Source: Claveliimonas bilis
GTDB lineage: Bacteria > Bacillota > Clostridia > Lachnospirales > Lachnospiraceae
NCBI RefSeq assembly: GCF_020892095.1
Contig: NZ_AP024845.1
Span: 1,612,001-1,676,000 of the forward strand
Reading direction: 5' to 3'
DNA length: 64,000 bases
This document shows positions 1-8,037 of this stretch, one piece after another; position 1 is the stretch's first letter, and every line of letters begins with the position of its first letter. The notes under the pieces are model-generated. The model was given only the letters and a program-made list of their open reading frames with translations. It did no database searches and was not told where the DNA came from. Position numbers and translations under genes: made by a program.

Positions 1-215
1 CCGCTGGTGTATCTGTTGGCTTACCAAGGCCATGGCAGAGTAGCCAAGCCGGGAAGGGATAAACGCTGAAGGCATCTAAGCGTGAAGCCCCCCTCAAGAT
101 GAGATATCCCTACGAAAGTAGTAAGACCCCTTGAAGACGACGAGGTAGATAGGGCAGAGGTGGAAGTGTGGCAACACATGGAGCTGACTGTTACTAATCG
201 GTCGAGGGCATAACC
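1..215 (+). rRNA. 23S ribosomal RNA, 3' end (partial)
   Basis: The sequence matches the conserved last domain of bacterial 23S rRNA, including the segment before GACTGTTACTAATCGGTCGA and the terminal GAGGGCATAACC. The gene starts upstream of the window. No 5S rRNA follows: the next 70 bases lead directly to a terminator. The exact 3' end is set by similarity only and could be off by a few bases. Confidence 0.95.
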
Positions 216-286
216 AAGGAAGGTTCAAAAAGGCTGGAAGATGGATAAATTTCTTGTATGTGGTTTTGAAGGTACATAATAAAGAC

Positions 287-325
287 CAGAATGTAGTTGT
301 TAAAGACTATATTCTGTTTTTTTTT
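287..325 (+). terminator. Rho-independent terminator of the rRNA operon
   Basis: CAGAATGTAGT (287-297) pairs with ACTATATTCTG (306-316) with one G-T wobble, followed by a run of ten T. It closes the rRNA operon directly after the 23S gene, which supports the absence of a 5S gene here. Confidence 0.85.
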
Positions 326-372
326 ACCGGAAAGTTCAAAGTACTTTTTTGTTTTACAGGAAATGAAGAATC

Positions 373-795
373 ATGAAAAAAGAATCTCTGCATGAAATCA
401 ATCAATATGAAGATAAAATGTTTCCGATCGGAATGTATGTGGCAACAAGGGACAGCATTATCCCGCCGGGAAGAGGATACAGAGACTTTCACTGGCATGA
501 GGAACTGCAGATTACATTGGTACTCCGGGGCGAATTAACAATCCGTATACATACAGAAGATTATATATTGGAAAAGGGAGAAGCAGTCTTCTTTAACCGT
601 AATTTACTTCATGCAATTACCTGGTTATCAGAAGATGGAAAATATGTAAGCATTAATTTTCCGGATTGCCTCCTTGGATTTTTCCCGGGCAGCCGTACGG
701 AACAGGAAGCTGTGATTCCTTATATCGGAGGAGATGCTTTTAAGGCAGTTAAATTACGGAGAAAAAACAACTGGCAGCGAGAGTCTCTATTTTGA
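373..795 (+). pseudogene. AraC-family regulator, N-terminal cupin fragment
   Basis: The 140-residue product starts like an AraC-family sugar-sensing cupin: residues about 35-50 hold the RDFHWHEELQ motif, then a beta-barrel with LEKGEAVFFNRNLLH. It stops right after the segment DAFKAVKLRRKNNWQ, where intact relatives continue into a linker and two helix-turn-helix motifs. No DNA-binding domain is found in any frame before the tRNA-Asn. It is therefore most likely a truncated, non-functional regulator. A stand-alone small cupin protein is possible but less likely, because the sequence ends in the middle of a recognisable AraC linker. Confidence 0.7.
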
Positions 796-813
796 AAATT
801 TTGCCGGCACCTC

Positions 814-842
814 TTGAAAAAAGAAAGCATTTGTGGTAAATT
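814..842 (+). promoter_or_regulatory. Probable promoter of tRNA-Asn
   Basis: TTGAAA (814-819), a 17-base spacer and TAAATT (837-842) lie 40 bases upstream of the tRNA. A small hairpin (TTTTTGTTG 844-852 with CAACAAAAA 865-873) sits between promoter and tRNA. Confidence 0.5.
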
Positions 843-881
843 ATTTTTGTTGTCAAAGTGTAGGCAACAAAAATAGAATAT

Positions 882-954
882 TCCTCCTTAGCTCAGTCGG
901 TAGAGCACTCGGCTGTTAACCGAGTTGTCGTTGGTTCGAGTCCAACAGGGGGAG
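882..954 (+). tRNA. tRNA-Asn (anticodon GTT)
   Basis: A full cloverleaf is visible: acceptor stem TCCTCCT / AGGGGGA, D-arm with AGCTCAGTCGGTAGAGC, anticodon loop CTGTTAA, T-arm GGTTCGAGTCC and discriminator G at 954. CCA is not encoded. Confidence 0.97.
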
Positions 955-961
955 CTTGTAA

Positions 962-992
962 AGCCCGTAAACTTAACGTTTGCGGGTTTTAT
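962..992 (+). terminator. Terminator after tRNA-Asn
   Basis: CCCGTAAAC (964-972) pairs with GTTTGCGGG (978-986), followed by TTTTATTTATTT. Confidence 0.85.
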
Positions 993-1072
993 TTATTTCC
1001 GCGGGCAACGAGCCAGGAGGACATGCTTGCATGTCCATTTGGCGACTGCCGCGAGAGTCAAAGACCATCGGG

Positions 1073-1350
1073 GGCTTTGACTTTGCAACATGCCCCTCGG
1101 GGCAAAATAGACCGTCTGCTGAAAAAAGATTATCCGGAGATCCAGAGGTCGGCAGTTATTCCATATCGTAACAAATTGAATCGGATGAAGGAGCAGTAAG
1201 ATATAAAAGCGCTCCTTGATCTATGTGACGATATCACGGTTTTAAAGGAGAATTATCAGCCGAGCATATATGTAGAGCGAAATAGGTATTTAGCGGAACA
1301 TTTCGGCCGGGCAATCATCGTGTATGACGGCAGGGAAAAAGGTGCAACAG
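1073..1350 (+). pseudogene. Remnant of a SLOG / DUF1273-type protein
   Basis: Pieces of one protein appear in two frames. GFDFAT at 1073 recalls the GxxxGFDTLA motif. LLKKDYPEI..SAVIPYRN starts at 1116. After an in-frame TAA, ALLDLCDDITVLKENYQPS..VERNRYLAEH..IIVYDG runs from 1209. The order matches SLOG-superfamily DUF1273 proteins (Rossmann-like, nucleotide-binding). The N-terminal TGHRP motif, the frame and the C-terminus are lost, so it cannot be functional. The family call rests on recognised motifs only. Confidence 0.6.
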
Positions 1351-1358
1351 TGAATATG

Positions 1359-1391
1359 ACAGTCAGCCAATTAAGGCTGGCTGTTTTTTTC
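1359..1391 (+). terminator. Rho-independent terminator
   Basis: CAGCC / GGCTG stem, extended by ACAG / CTGT, around an AATTAA loop and followed by TTTTTTT. It ends the decayed SLOG gene. Confidence 0.8.
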
Positions 1392-1460
1392 TGCTTGTTT
1401 TGTGAGGAGACAAAGAAGAGTATTCTAAATTATTCAGGAGTATCTTCTCTTTACCACTAA

Positions 1461-1856
1461 TCATTCAAGAGGAATCAAATTACTTATGTAAGGTCGTTTT
1501 CCGGAAAGGACCTCATCGTAAAATCCCTGTTTCCAGTCGATATAGGCCACACTTTCCTCCAGTTCCTTAATGGAAGCGCGCAGCGCATTCTGCTTTTTAG
1601 TCAGCATCTCCTTTCGCAGAGGAATGGTAGACGCCCCCTGAAGGCACAGATCCAAATATTCTTTCATTTCCTGAATGCTCATACCACATTTCTTCAGGCA
1701 AACAAGATCTTTAATCCATTTGACATCCCGTTCATCAAATATGCGGCGGTTATTTCCGTCGCGTTTTACATTGGGAACTAACCCTTCATTACAATAATAT
1801 TTTAAAGTCTGATATGTCATGTCTGTTTCGCGGCAGACTTGCATCATGGTATACAA
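1461..1856 (-). CDS. MerR-family transcriptional regulator
   Basis: This 131-residue protein has a MerR N-terminus: residues 1-70 form the winged helix (MYTMMQVCRETDMTYQTLKYYCNEGLVP, then NNRRIFDERDVKWIKDLVCLKKCGMS). A coiled-coil dimerisation helix follows (about 75-110). The C-terminus has no clear metal-binding cysteine set, so the effector is unknown. The YmaE/AdhR-like subgroup often responds to aldehydes or redox stress, which would fit the alcohol dehydrogenase and SDR genes across the divergent promoter. It is divergent from the 2021-4695 operon, with a MerR-type promoter in between. Confidence 0.9.
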   Translation of the reverse strand: MYTMMQVCRETDMTYQTLKYYCNEGLVPNVKRDGNNRRIFDERDVKWIKDLVCLKKCGMSIQEMKEYLDLCLQGASTIPLRKEMLTKKQNALRASIKELEESVAYIDWKQGFYDEVLSGKRPYISNLIPLE

Positions 1857-1908
1857 TAAAACATCCTCCTGTTCACAAAATTTTCAAAAAATTTTTCTTG
1901 CAAATATA

Positions 1909-1955
1909 TTGACCGGTTGTTACTACCGGATAATATAATCGGTTGTATGAACCGA
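1909..1955 (+). promoter_or_regulatory. MerR-type promoter with 19-bp spacer and two dyads
   Basis: TTGACC (1909-1914) and TATAAT (1934-1939) are separated by 19 bases, the over-long spacer typical of promoters untwisted by MerR-family activators. The spacer holds an inverted repeat CCGGT-N7-ACCGG (1913-1929). A second perfect dyad, TCGGTT-N5-AACCGA, lies at 1939-1955. It should drive the rightward operon starting at 2021 under control of the MerR gene at 1461-1856. Binding is inferred. Confidence 0.8.
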
Positions 1956-2020
1956 TAGTTCCAATCGGATTATAACATGAATGAAACTGAAGTGCAAGAA
2001 AAGCAGAAGGGAGAGGAGTC

Positions 2021-2678
2021 ATGGTATTTTATTTTACCGGCACGGGAAACAGTCTGTATATTGCAAAACAACTGGACGAAAATCCGGTCAGTATTCCCCA
2101 GGCAATCCATCAGAAATCTTTAGAATTTACATCCGACAGGATTGGCGTAGTTGCCCCTGTTTATGGGCATGAAGTTCCGGATATGGTAAAGGAATTTCTG
2201 AAAGCGGCTCGCTTTCATACGGATTACTTTTATATGATCCTGACTTACGGGAACCGTCATGGAGGGGCAGCTGGCTGCAATCCTTCGAGACCTGAACGCC
2301 GGAAAAAGAATGATCTCACAAGTGACAGAAAGCGACCGGGCCGTGCACCGGGAATTTGTTGATCGTATGAGCCAAAGTCCGGCGGATCCATGGCAGCATC
2401 TTTTGAAGATAAAAGAAAACTGTATTGGCTGCGGGATCTGTGAAAAGGTATGCCCTACAGCGTCTATTCACGTGACAGACGGCAAAGCTGTTTATATCCC
2501 GGGCAGCTGCCAGACATGTCTGGCCTGTGCACATGCCTGTCCCCAGAAGGCAATAGGGCTGGCTGTACCTGAGAAAAATCCCCGGGTACGTTACCGAAAT
2601 GAGAATATTTCATTACGGGAAATTATTGAGGCAAATTCACAGGTCCGGAATGAAAACCGGGAGACTGTAAATAAATAG
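2021..2678 (+). pseudogene. Flavodoxin-ferredoxin fusion (EFR1 family), internal deletion plus frameshift
   Basis: Two pieces of one protein lie in different frames. From 2021 the flavodoxin half begins (FYFTGTGNSLYIAK P-loop) and runs to TYGNRHGGAA. The second frame resumes at about 2260 with EGQLAAILRDLNAGK and continues to two 4Fe-4S clusters, CIGCGICEKVCP and CQTCLACAHACP. Intact EFR1 proteins are about 260 residues and carry some 40-60 residues between these two points. Those are missing and the frame is lost at the join. The join GGAGGGGCAGC can be read in both parental frames, suggesting a microhomology deletion. It is the first gene after the MerR promoter. Confidence 0.8.
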
Positions 2679-2690
2679 GAGGGAAATAAG

Positions 2691-3518
2691 ATGCAGAAAG
2701 TTTGGATGGTGACAGGAAGCTCTTCCGGATTAGGAAAAAGCTTTGTAAAAGCGATTGCAGAGCAAGGAGATTTTGTTGCCGCTGCCGCCCGCAGCAAAGA
2801 GGCGCTGCAGGAATTGGAAAATCTGTATCCGGGACAGATCCTGCCGATTAAGCTGGATGTGACGGATAAGGAACAGATCAAACGGGCAGTAGAAACGGTC
2901 ATCAATACGAAAGGCCGTATTGACTGACTGATCAACAATGCCGGGTACGGATACCGGGCAGCAGTGGAGGAAGGGCAGGAAAAGGATGTGGATCTTTTGT
3001 TTCAGACCAATTTCTTCGGACCGGTTTCTCTGATCAAAGAAGTGCTGCCTTATATGCGGGGGATGAAGAGCGGCTCCATCGTCAATATTTCATCCATTGC
3101 AGCAGTAAATACCTTTCCGGGATCCGGATATTATGGAGCATCGAAATGTGCTCTGGAAGGAATGTCCAGCGCTCTTCAGAAGGAGACAGAGCCTCTTGGA
3201 ATTAAGGTAATGGTGGTAGAACCGGGAGCATTCCGTACCAATTTCAGCGGACGTTCCCTGAAACAGACAGAGCTTCAGATCAGTGATTATGATGCCACAG
3301 CAGGGCTTAGAAGAATTGAGAATGATCACAGCCACGGCACACAATGCGGAGATCCGGACAAAGGGGCCAAACTGGTACTGGAAGCGATCCAGTCTGAGAA
3401 TCCGCCCTTTAAATTTATACTTGGAGGCGATGCGTGGGAAGTTTACAGACAGAGGGAGCAGATGCAGAATGAGGAAATGCGGCCCTGGCTTGAAAAAAGC
3501 AGACAAACAACATTTTAA
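2691..3518 (+). pseudogene. Short-chain dehydrogenase/reductase interrupted by a TGA stop
   Basis: Residues 1-78 are a normal SDR start (VTGSSSGLGKSFVKAIAEQG, dinucleotide-binding TGxxxGxG). A TGA at 2925-2927 then falls inside the highly conserved RID-x-LINNAGYG motif. The same frame continues to the natural end with NISSIAA, the catalytic YYGASK (Y-x3-K) and VEPGAFRTNF. Apart from that codon the gene is full length (about 275 residues). It is most likely a recent nonsense mutation. It sits 12 bases behind the broken EFR1 gene and 31 bases before the alcohol dehydrogenase, in one operon. Confidence 0.8.
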
Positions 3519-3549
3519 TGATCATTTATAAGAAAGAGAGGTACTTATT

Positions 3550-4695
3550 ATGAACAACTTTACTTTTACCTATCCTACAAAAGTTTATTTTGGAGAAGGA
3601 GCTGCAGCGGACGCGCTTAAGCAGGAACTTCCTAAGGTTGGAAAAACGGTTATGCTGGCTTACGGAGGCGGCTCACTGAAAAAGAGCGGCGTCTATGACG
3701 AATTGAAAGACATTCTTGAGCAGGCGGGAAAAGAAGTGGTGGATTTTTCCGGCATTATGCCGAATCCTACCTATGCTAAAGTACAGGAAGGCGCAGCGCT
3801 TGCAAGAGAACGCAATGTAGACTTTATTTTAGCTGCAGGCGGAGGCAGTGTCGTTGACTGCTGTAAAGTCATTTCTGTCCAGGCTATGGCAGAGGAAGAT
3901 ATCTGGGACATGGAATACGGAAAAGGACAATTTCCGACAGAGGGAATCCCTATGGGAGCCGTTGTGACAGCTTCCGGAACCGGGGCAGAGATGAACTACG
4001 GCGCAGTCATCACTTATGAAGAAAAAATGTGGAAAGGTCCTATTGTAGGCTCCTTTGCTTCTTTTGCTATCCTTGATCCTGCCTATACCGCAACGGTTCC
4101 GGCAATGCAGGTACTTTCCGGTGCTTTCGATACTTTAAGTCATGCAATGGAAACATATTTGGGAAATTCAGATACAGATAATGTGTCTGATGATGTGGCG
4201 CTTTCTATTATGAGAAATACAGTTGTCAATATGCGCCGCCTTCTTGTAAATGTGAACGACATGCAGGCAAGAGGAAACCTGATGTGGGATTCTGCTATGG
4301 CAGAGAACGGTATTTTGAAAGTGGGACGCCTTACTGATTTCCAGGCTCACCAGATGGAACATCAGCTTGGCGCTTATACAGATTGTAATCACGGACAGGG
4401 GCTGGCTGTCATTCATCCGGCATACTACCGTCACATCCTGAAAGACGCAGAAGCAAAATTCACCCGGTTTGCAAAAGAAGTTTTTGGAAAAGACAATGCA
4501 GAGGCTGGATTGGAGGCTTTGACGGCATTTATCGAGGAATGTGGTCTGCCTACAAAGATGGGACAATTAAAATCTAAAGTGGAACTCACGCCGGATATAC
4601 TTCGCAAGGTGGCAGATACGTGCAATATCATCAAATCAGGCCCAAGAGAACTTAGCAGGGACGAAGTTTATGAAATTTTGACGGAGTGTCTGTAA
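3550..4695 (+). CDS. Iron-containing alcohol dehydrogenase (BDH/YqhD-like)
   Basis: The 381-residue protein belongs to the group III metal-dependent alcohol dehydrogenases. It has a Rossmann N-terminus (NFTFTYPTKVYFGEGA), the GGGSVVDCCKVIS nucleotide-binding loop, TASGTGAEMN, and the metal ligands in FDTLSHAMETY and the later DFQAHQMEHQLGAYTDCNHGQGLA segment. It likely reduces aldehydes to alcohols with NAD(P)H in the cytoplasm. It is the only undamaged structural gene of the MerR-controlled operon. The substrate cannot be told from sequence. Confidence 0.92.
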   Translation: MNNFTFTYPTKVYFGEGAAADALKQELPKVGKTVMLAYGGGSLKKSGVYDELKDILEQAGKEVVDFSGIMPNPTYAKVQEGAALARERNVDFILAAGGGSVVDCCKVISVQAMAEEDIWDMEYGKGQFPTEGIPMGAVVTASGTGAEMNYGAVITYEEKMWKGPIVGSFASFAILDPAYTATVPAMQVLSGAFDTLSHAMETYLGNSDTDNVSDDVALSIMRNTVVNMRRLLVNVNDMQARGNLMWDSAMAENGILKVGRLTDFQAHQMEHQLGAYTDCNHGQGLAVIHPAYYRHILKDAEAKFTRFAKEVFGKDNAEAGLEALTAFIEECGLPTKMGQLKSKVELTPDILRKVADTCNIIKSGPRELSRDEVYEILTECL

Positions 4696-4706
4696 GGAGG
4701 GCAATT

Positions 4707-4899
4707 ATGAAGCGTAAAAAGGGGTGGATTATGGGAACTGTGGTCATAGCGGTCATTGTATTCTGATCGTGCGGCTGAGGTTTATGAAGATGTAGATTAT
4801 CATGTTATTGACGGGGCGGGCCACGGATTCAGCGGCAACGCCTTTGATGAAGCCGTAAGATATGTTTTCGACTATTTACAGCAAATCGAAATTATCTGA
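4707..4899 (+). pseudogene. Alpha/beta hydrolase remnant (N-terminal anchor joined to C-terminal end)
   Basis: An RBS (GGAGG) and ATG at 4707 open a lysine-rich signal anchor (MKRKKGWIMGTVVIAVIV) that meets a stop at once. The next frame gives RAAEVYEDVDYHVIDGAGHGFSG..AFDEAVRYVFDYL, the C-terminal end of an alpha/beta hydrolase including the catalytic His in GAGHGF. The middle of a roughly 300-residue gene, with the nucleophile serine, is gone. This is another case where both ends are kept and the centre is deleted. Confidence 0.65.
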
Positions 4900-4914
4900 G
4901 AAAGGAGAAAGTCT

Positions 4915-5631
4915 ATGAATCGTCCTTATACGATTTGTCACATTCTTAGTGCATTAGACGGTAAGATCACGGGAGAGTTTATGGAAATGGAGAGCGCCCG
5001 ATCCGTCAGTGAGGAGTATGGCCGCATCCGCACAGAATATCAGGCGGACGCATGGCTTTATGGAACCATAACGACAAAGGAATTTACAGGATGGCGGAAA
5101 CCGGAGCCTGATTTTGGAACAGAGGTTCCTGACGGTGATTTTGTTGCGGAAAAGCAGGCTCCCCTCTACTATGTTTCTGTTGACGTGCAGGGGGAAATCG
5201 GCTGGGAATCCGGTACTTTCCACAAAGCGGGCAGACCAGACGCTCATGTAATCGAAGTCCTGACGGAGAAGACACCGGCAGCTTATCGAGCCTATCTTTG
5301 CAAACATGGCGTGTCTTACATTTTGGCAGGTTCCGAAGGGCTGGACAGCAAACTGGCCGTGGAGAAATTACATCAGTTATTTGGAATCAACAGGCTGCTG
5401 ATCTGTGGCGGAGGTACGGTCAACTGGACGTTCCTGCAGCAGGGAGTAGTGGATGAACTAAGTCTGCTGATCGCACCGGTTGCAGATGGAAATCCGGATT
5501 CGGTTACAGTGTTTGAAAGATCACCGTTGCTCCCTGCCGGCGGCCCAGCGGTTTTTCAGTTAAAAAATATAGAACGGCTAAGAGGCGATGGTGTCCGGCT
5601 GGTATATACGGTAAGGAAGGTGATACGATGA
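4915..5631 (+). CDS. RibD C-terminal domain (DHFR-like) reductase
   Basis: The 238-residue protein starts MNRPYTICHILSALDGKITG, the usual opening of RibD-C / dihydrofolate-reductase-like proteins (S-x-DGK). It continues with GTITTKEFTGW and a C-terminal LICGGGTVNWTFLQQGVVDELSLLIAPVADG segment that binds NADPH and closes the fold. Stand-alone copies without the deaminase domain are common in Firmicutes and are annotated as pyrimidine reductase or DHFR family; a true riboflavin role is uncertain. It overlaps the next gene (ATGA), implying translational coupling to the flavodoxin lipoprotein. Confidence 0.85.
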   Translation: MNRPYTICHILSALDGKITGEFMEMESARSVSEEYGRIRTEYQADAWLYGTITTKEFTGWRKPEPDFGTEVPDGDFVAEKQAPLYYVSVDVQGEIGWESGTFHKAGRPDAHVIEVLTEKTPAAYRAYLCKHGVSYILAGSEGLDSKLAVEKLHQLFGINRLLICGGGTVNWTFLQQGVVDELSLLIAPVADGNPDSVTVFERSPLLPAGGPAVFQLKNIERLRGDGVRLVYTVRKVIR

Positions 5632-6227
5632 AAATAAGAAAAACGCTTTTATTGCTTGTGTTAGCAGTGGTTTTCAGTATTGTACTGGCAGCCTGCGGAA
5701 ACAGCAGTCCCTCCACAGAATCATCTTCTGCGGCTGGCGAAGAACCGGGAACCGCAGAAACCAATACAAATGGCGGAAATATTTTGATTGCCTACTTCTC
5801 CCATACGGGAAATACCGAAGAAGTTGCCGGACAGATTGCCGACCTGACCGGAGGAACGCTTGCGGAAATTCAGAGGGCAGAAGAATATGGAGATTTGCAG
5901 GAAGAAGCAGAAGCGGAAATTTTAGAGGGTGTCCATCCCGAAATTACAGTCAGTGTAGATAATGTAGAGGACTATGACACGATTTTTGTGGGCTATCCTA
6001 TCTGGTGGGGCATCGCGGCATGGCCCGTGGATTCGTTTGTCGAGGCCAATGATTTTACCGGGAAGACGGTGATCCCCTTCTGCACATCGGCAAGCTCCGG
6101 TCTGGGCGACAGCGGCGCGCTTCTGGCGGAGATGGCAGGAACAGGTGACTGGCAGGAGGGCATGAGATTCCGGTCAGGAGCGGATGAAGCGGATGTTCAG
6201 GAATGGGTGAGCGGACTGGGATTGTAA
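5628..6227 (+). CDS. Exported flavodoxin-like lipoprotein
   Basis: Residues 1-22 are a lipoprotein signal peptide with lipobox LAAC (Cys22 region), followed by a Ser/Thr-rich linker (about 25-48). The flavodoxin_4-type domain has the FMN phosphate loop SHTGNTEEVA, then FVGYPIWWGIAAWPV and VIPFCTSASSGLG. The flavodoxin should therefore be anchored outside the membrane. It starts inside the stop of the RibD-like gene. A similar lipoprotein lies at 11479, and a third copy is truncated at 11210-11450. A terminator at 6257-6285 follows. Confidence 0.9.
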   Translation: MKIRKTLLLLVLAVVFSIVLAACGNSSPSTESSSAAGEEPGTAETNTNGGNILIAYFSHTGNTEEVAGQIADLTGGTLAEIQRAEEYGDLQEEAEAEILEGVHPEITVSVDNVEDYDTIFVGYPIWWGIAAWPVDSFVEANDFTGKTVIPFCTSASSGLGDSGALLAEMAGTGDWQEGMRFRSGADEADVQEWVSGLGL

Positions 6228-6256
6228 ATATTGAGAACAGAATAGTCAGAAATGCG

Positions 6257-6285
6257 GGCGGGGTGCATGTGTATCCTGCCTTTTT
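6257..6285 (+). terminator. Terminator after flavodoxin lipoprotein
   Basis: GGCGGGGT pairs with ATCCTGCC (G-T wobbles allowed) around GCATGTGT, followed by TTTTT. Confidence 0.6.
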
Positions 6286-6340
6286 ATGTGCCATTTAAAG
6301 TGCCAAAAGGTATTTTTAAAAGGTACTTTGAATTTCTAAA

Positions 6341-6389
6341 ACTGTGTTTAATAGGACATTAATAGGACAATATGTCCTGTTAAACAGTG
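6341..6389. repeat. Imperfect long inverted repeat at left edge of defence island
   Basis: ACTGTGTTTAATAGGACA (6341-6358) is nearly the reverse complement of TGTCCTGTTAAACAGTG (6373-6389). Inside it lies a smaller perfect dyad AGGACA-ATA-TGTCCT (6364-6378), and AATAGGACA occurs twice in tandem. It may be a regulatory site or an island boundary; no gene overlaps it. Confidence 0.6.
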
Positions 6390-6425
6390 ATGTAGATGGA
6401 AACAATATGAATAAATCAGATGCGA

Positions 6426-6483
6426 TTGACAAAGAAAATAATTTCAAGTATACTAACAATAAGTAAGCAAATAATTTACTTAT
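6426..6483 (+). promoter_or_regulatory. Promoter and operator of the AbiE operon
   Basis: TTGACA (6426-6431), a 17-base spacer and TATACT (6449-6454) form a near-consensus promoter. Just downstream is a perfect 8-bp inverted repeat ATAAGTAA-N9-TTACTTAT (6459-6483), placed where bound AbiEi antitoxin would block transcription. AbiEi proteins of other species bind inverted repeats at their own promoter; binding here is inferred. Confidence 0.75.
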
Positions 6484-6499
6484 CGAAAGGGAAGCGGTT

Positions 6500-7123
6500 A
6501 TGTTATATGAATATTTGAAAGAAAATTATATTCCAGGAGAACCTATTTTTACCGGAGATATTGATATCCCAGGGATGACAGAAGAAAATCTTAGATATCA
6601 TTTAAAAAAACTTACTGACAGTGGAACCATATGCCGATTTGAACCGGGAGTATACTATTTCCCTAAAACGGATATTTTCGGTGAGCGAATGTCTTTGTCC
6701 CCGGATACAGTAGCTGTTCATAAGTATATCTTGCGCAGGGGAAAGCGGGTGGGTTACTATTCCGGCTATACATTGGCAAACCGCATGGGATTATCCACGC
6801 AGGTTCCGCTTACTCAGGAGATAAGCAGCAATTTTGCTCCGGCATTGGTAAGGAAAATAACGATTAAAAACAGGCAATACCTTATCAGAAGACCAGTGGT
6901 GGAGGTGACGAAAGAAAATGCACCGGTGCTGCAGTTTTTGGATTGTCTGAAGGATATTGAAAAATGCACAGAGATGGAGCCGGAAAAATGCGGAAGGATT
7001 TTGACAGAATATGCCAGAAAAAATGCTATTACAAAGAAAAAAATCGATAGGTTTATTGCAAATTATCCGATTAAGATATATAAAGCAATATATGAAACGG
7101 AGGTGGAGTATGTATCTTCATAA
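6500..7123 (+). CDS. AbiEi-type antitoxin / transcriptional regulator (type IV TA)
   Basis: The 207-residue protein has an N-terminal winged helix (TEENLRYHLKKLTDSGTICRFEPGVYYFP, about residues 27-55) and a C-terminal AbiEi-like domain (GYYSGYTLANRMGLSTQVP, RKITIKNRQYLIRRPVVE). It probably represses its own promoter and counteracts the toxin encoded by the overlapping next gene without direct protein binding, as in type IV systems. Its last 14 bases overlap the toxin start. The gene is clearly more AT-rich than the flavodoxin genes on either side, in keeping with transfer. It resembles the shorter DUF6088-like members of the family. Confidence 0.82.
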   Translation: MLYEYLKENYIPGEPIFTGDIDIPGMTEENLRYHLKKLTDSGTICRFEPGVYYFPKTDIFGERMSLSPDTVAVHKYILRRGKRVGYYSGYTLANRMGLSTQVPLTQEISSNFAPALVRKITIKNRQYLIRRPVVEVTKENAPVLQFLDCLKDIEKCTEMEPEKCGRILTEYARKNAITKKKIDRFIANYPIKIYKAIYETEVEYVSS

Positions 7124-8018
7124 GGATAGAGAAATGTTTAAGGATATGGTGGAACAGACTGCTGAGCAAAGCGGAAGAACACCTATAGTAGTAGAAAAGG
7201 ATTACTATGTTACACTGATCCTAAAATTATTGTCAGAGCAGCTTGATCTGTGTGTTTTCAAGGGAGGGACGTCTTTATCCAAAGGATATCATATAATCAA
7301 TCGTTTTTCTGAAGATATTGATATTACTTTCAAAGAGCATATAGGAGAGAGTAGAAGGAAAAAACTTAAGAATGTTGTTTTAAAAGGAATAAGCGAAGAA
7401 CTGGAAATGCCGATTGCAAACTGGAATGAAACCCAAAGCGACAGGGACTATAACGCTTATTTCTTTTCATATACTTCTGTATTTGAACTGGAAGATGAAA
7501 GACTGCCGCAGTATATAAAACTGGAAACTGCATTGGGGTCGTATGCATTTCCGACACAGTCGTTAGAGATACATAATTATATTGGGGATTATCTGGAAAA
7601 GCGAAATCGAATAGATCTGGCAAAACAATTTTCTCTTGACAGATTTTCAATGAATTTACAGTCGTTGGAAAGGACTTATATTGATAAGATTTTTGCTCTT
7701 TGCGATTATTATATGCAGGGGAAATCAAAACGGTATTCGCGTCATTTGTATGATGTCTATAAACTTACTCCGCTCATTGATTTTGATAATAAGTTTGTCT
7801 CATTAGTCAAAGAGGTCAGGGAGCATCGGGCTCAAATGACTGTATGTCCATCCGCAAAAGAAGGAGTAGATGTATCTGCCATTATTACAGAGTTTTGTGA
7901 TAATTCCTTTTATGAAGAAGATTATCAGTCTATCACCAGTTATTTTACAGAAGACTTTGTGTCTTATGAGGATACCATTAAGAATATGAGAAAAATTATA
8001 CAGGACATTTCTTTTTAG
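7110..8018 (+). CDS. AbiEii-type nucleotidyltransferase toxin
   Basis: The start ATG at 7110 is chosen over an upstream in-frame ATG because it has an RBS (GGAGG) and starts MYLHKDREMFKDMVEQ, the usual family beginning. The 302-residue protein carries the AbiEii signature KGGTSLSKGY (residues 51-60) and R65-F-S67-E-D69-I-D71, the nucleotide- and metal-binding part of the MNT/DNA-pol-beta fold, followed by the helical C-terminal half with DIYKLTPL-like spacing. Family members (AbiEii, MenT) block growth by nucleotide transfer to RNA such as tRNA ends. All key residues are present, so it should be active. Confidence 0.88.
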   Translation: MYLHKDREMFKDMVEQTAEQSGRTPIVVEKDYYVTLILKLLSEQLDLCVFKGGTSLSKGYHIINRFSEDIDITFKEHIGESRRKKLKNVVLKGISEELEMPIANWNETQSDRDYNAYFFSYTSVFELEDERLPQYIKLETALGSYAFPTQSLEIHNYIGDYLEKRNRIDLAKQFSLDRFSMNLQSLERTYIDKIFALCDYYMQGKSKRYSRHLYDVYKLTPLIDFDNKFVSLVKEVREHRAQMTVCPSAKEGVDVSAIITEFCDNSFYEEDYQSITSYFTEDFVSYEDTIKNMRKIIQDISF

Positions 8019-8037
8019 AAATCAAACAGGTAAAAAT

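Noticed and set aside
980-1171. 63-codon open frame after the tRNA-Asn terminator
   Set aside because: It starts inside the tRNA terminator and crosses the two frames of the decayed SLOG gene, so it is a shadow.
2925-2927. In-frame TGA in the SDR gene read as selenocysteine
   Set aside because: It falls in the structural motif RID-x-LINNAG, where family members have a plain hydrophobic residue. There is no catalytic need and no clear SECIS-like hairpin directly after it. A nonsense mutation is simpler, given the broken neighbour genes.
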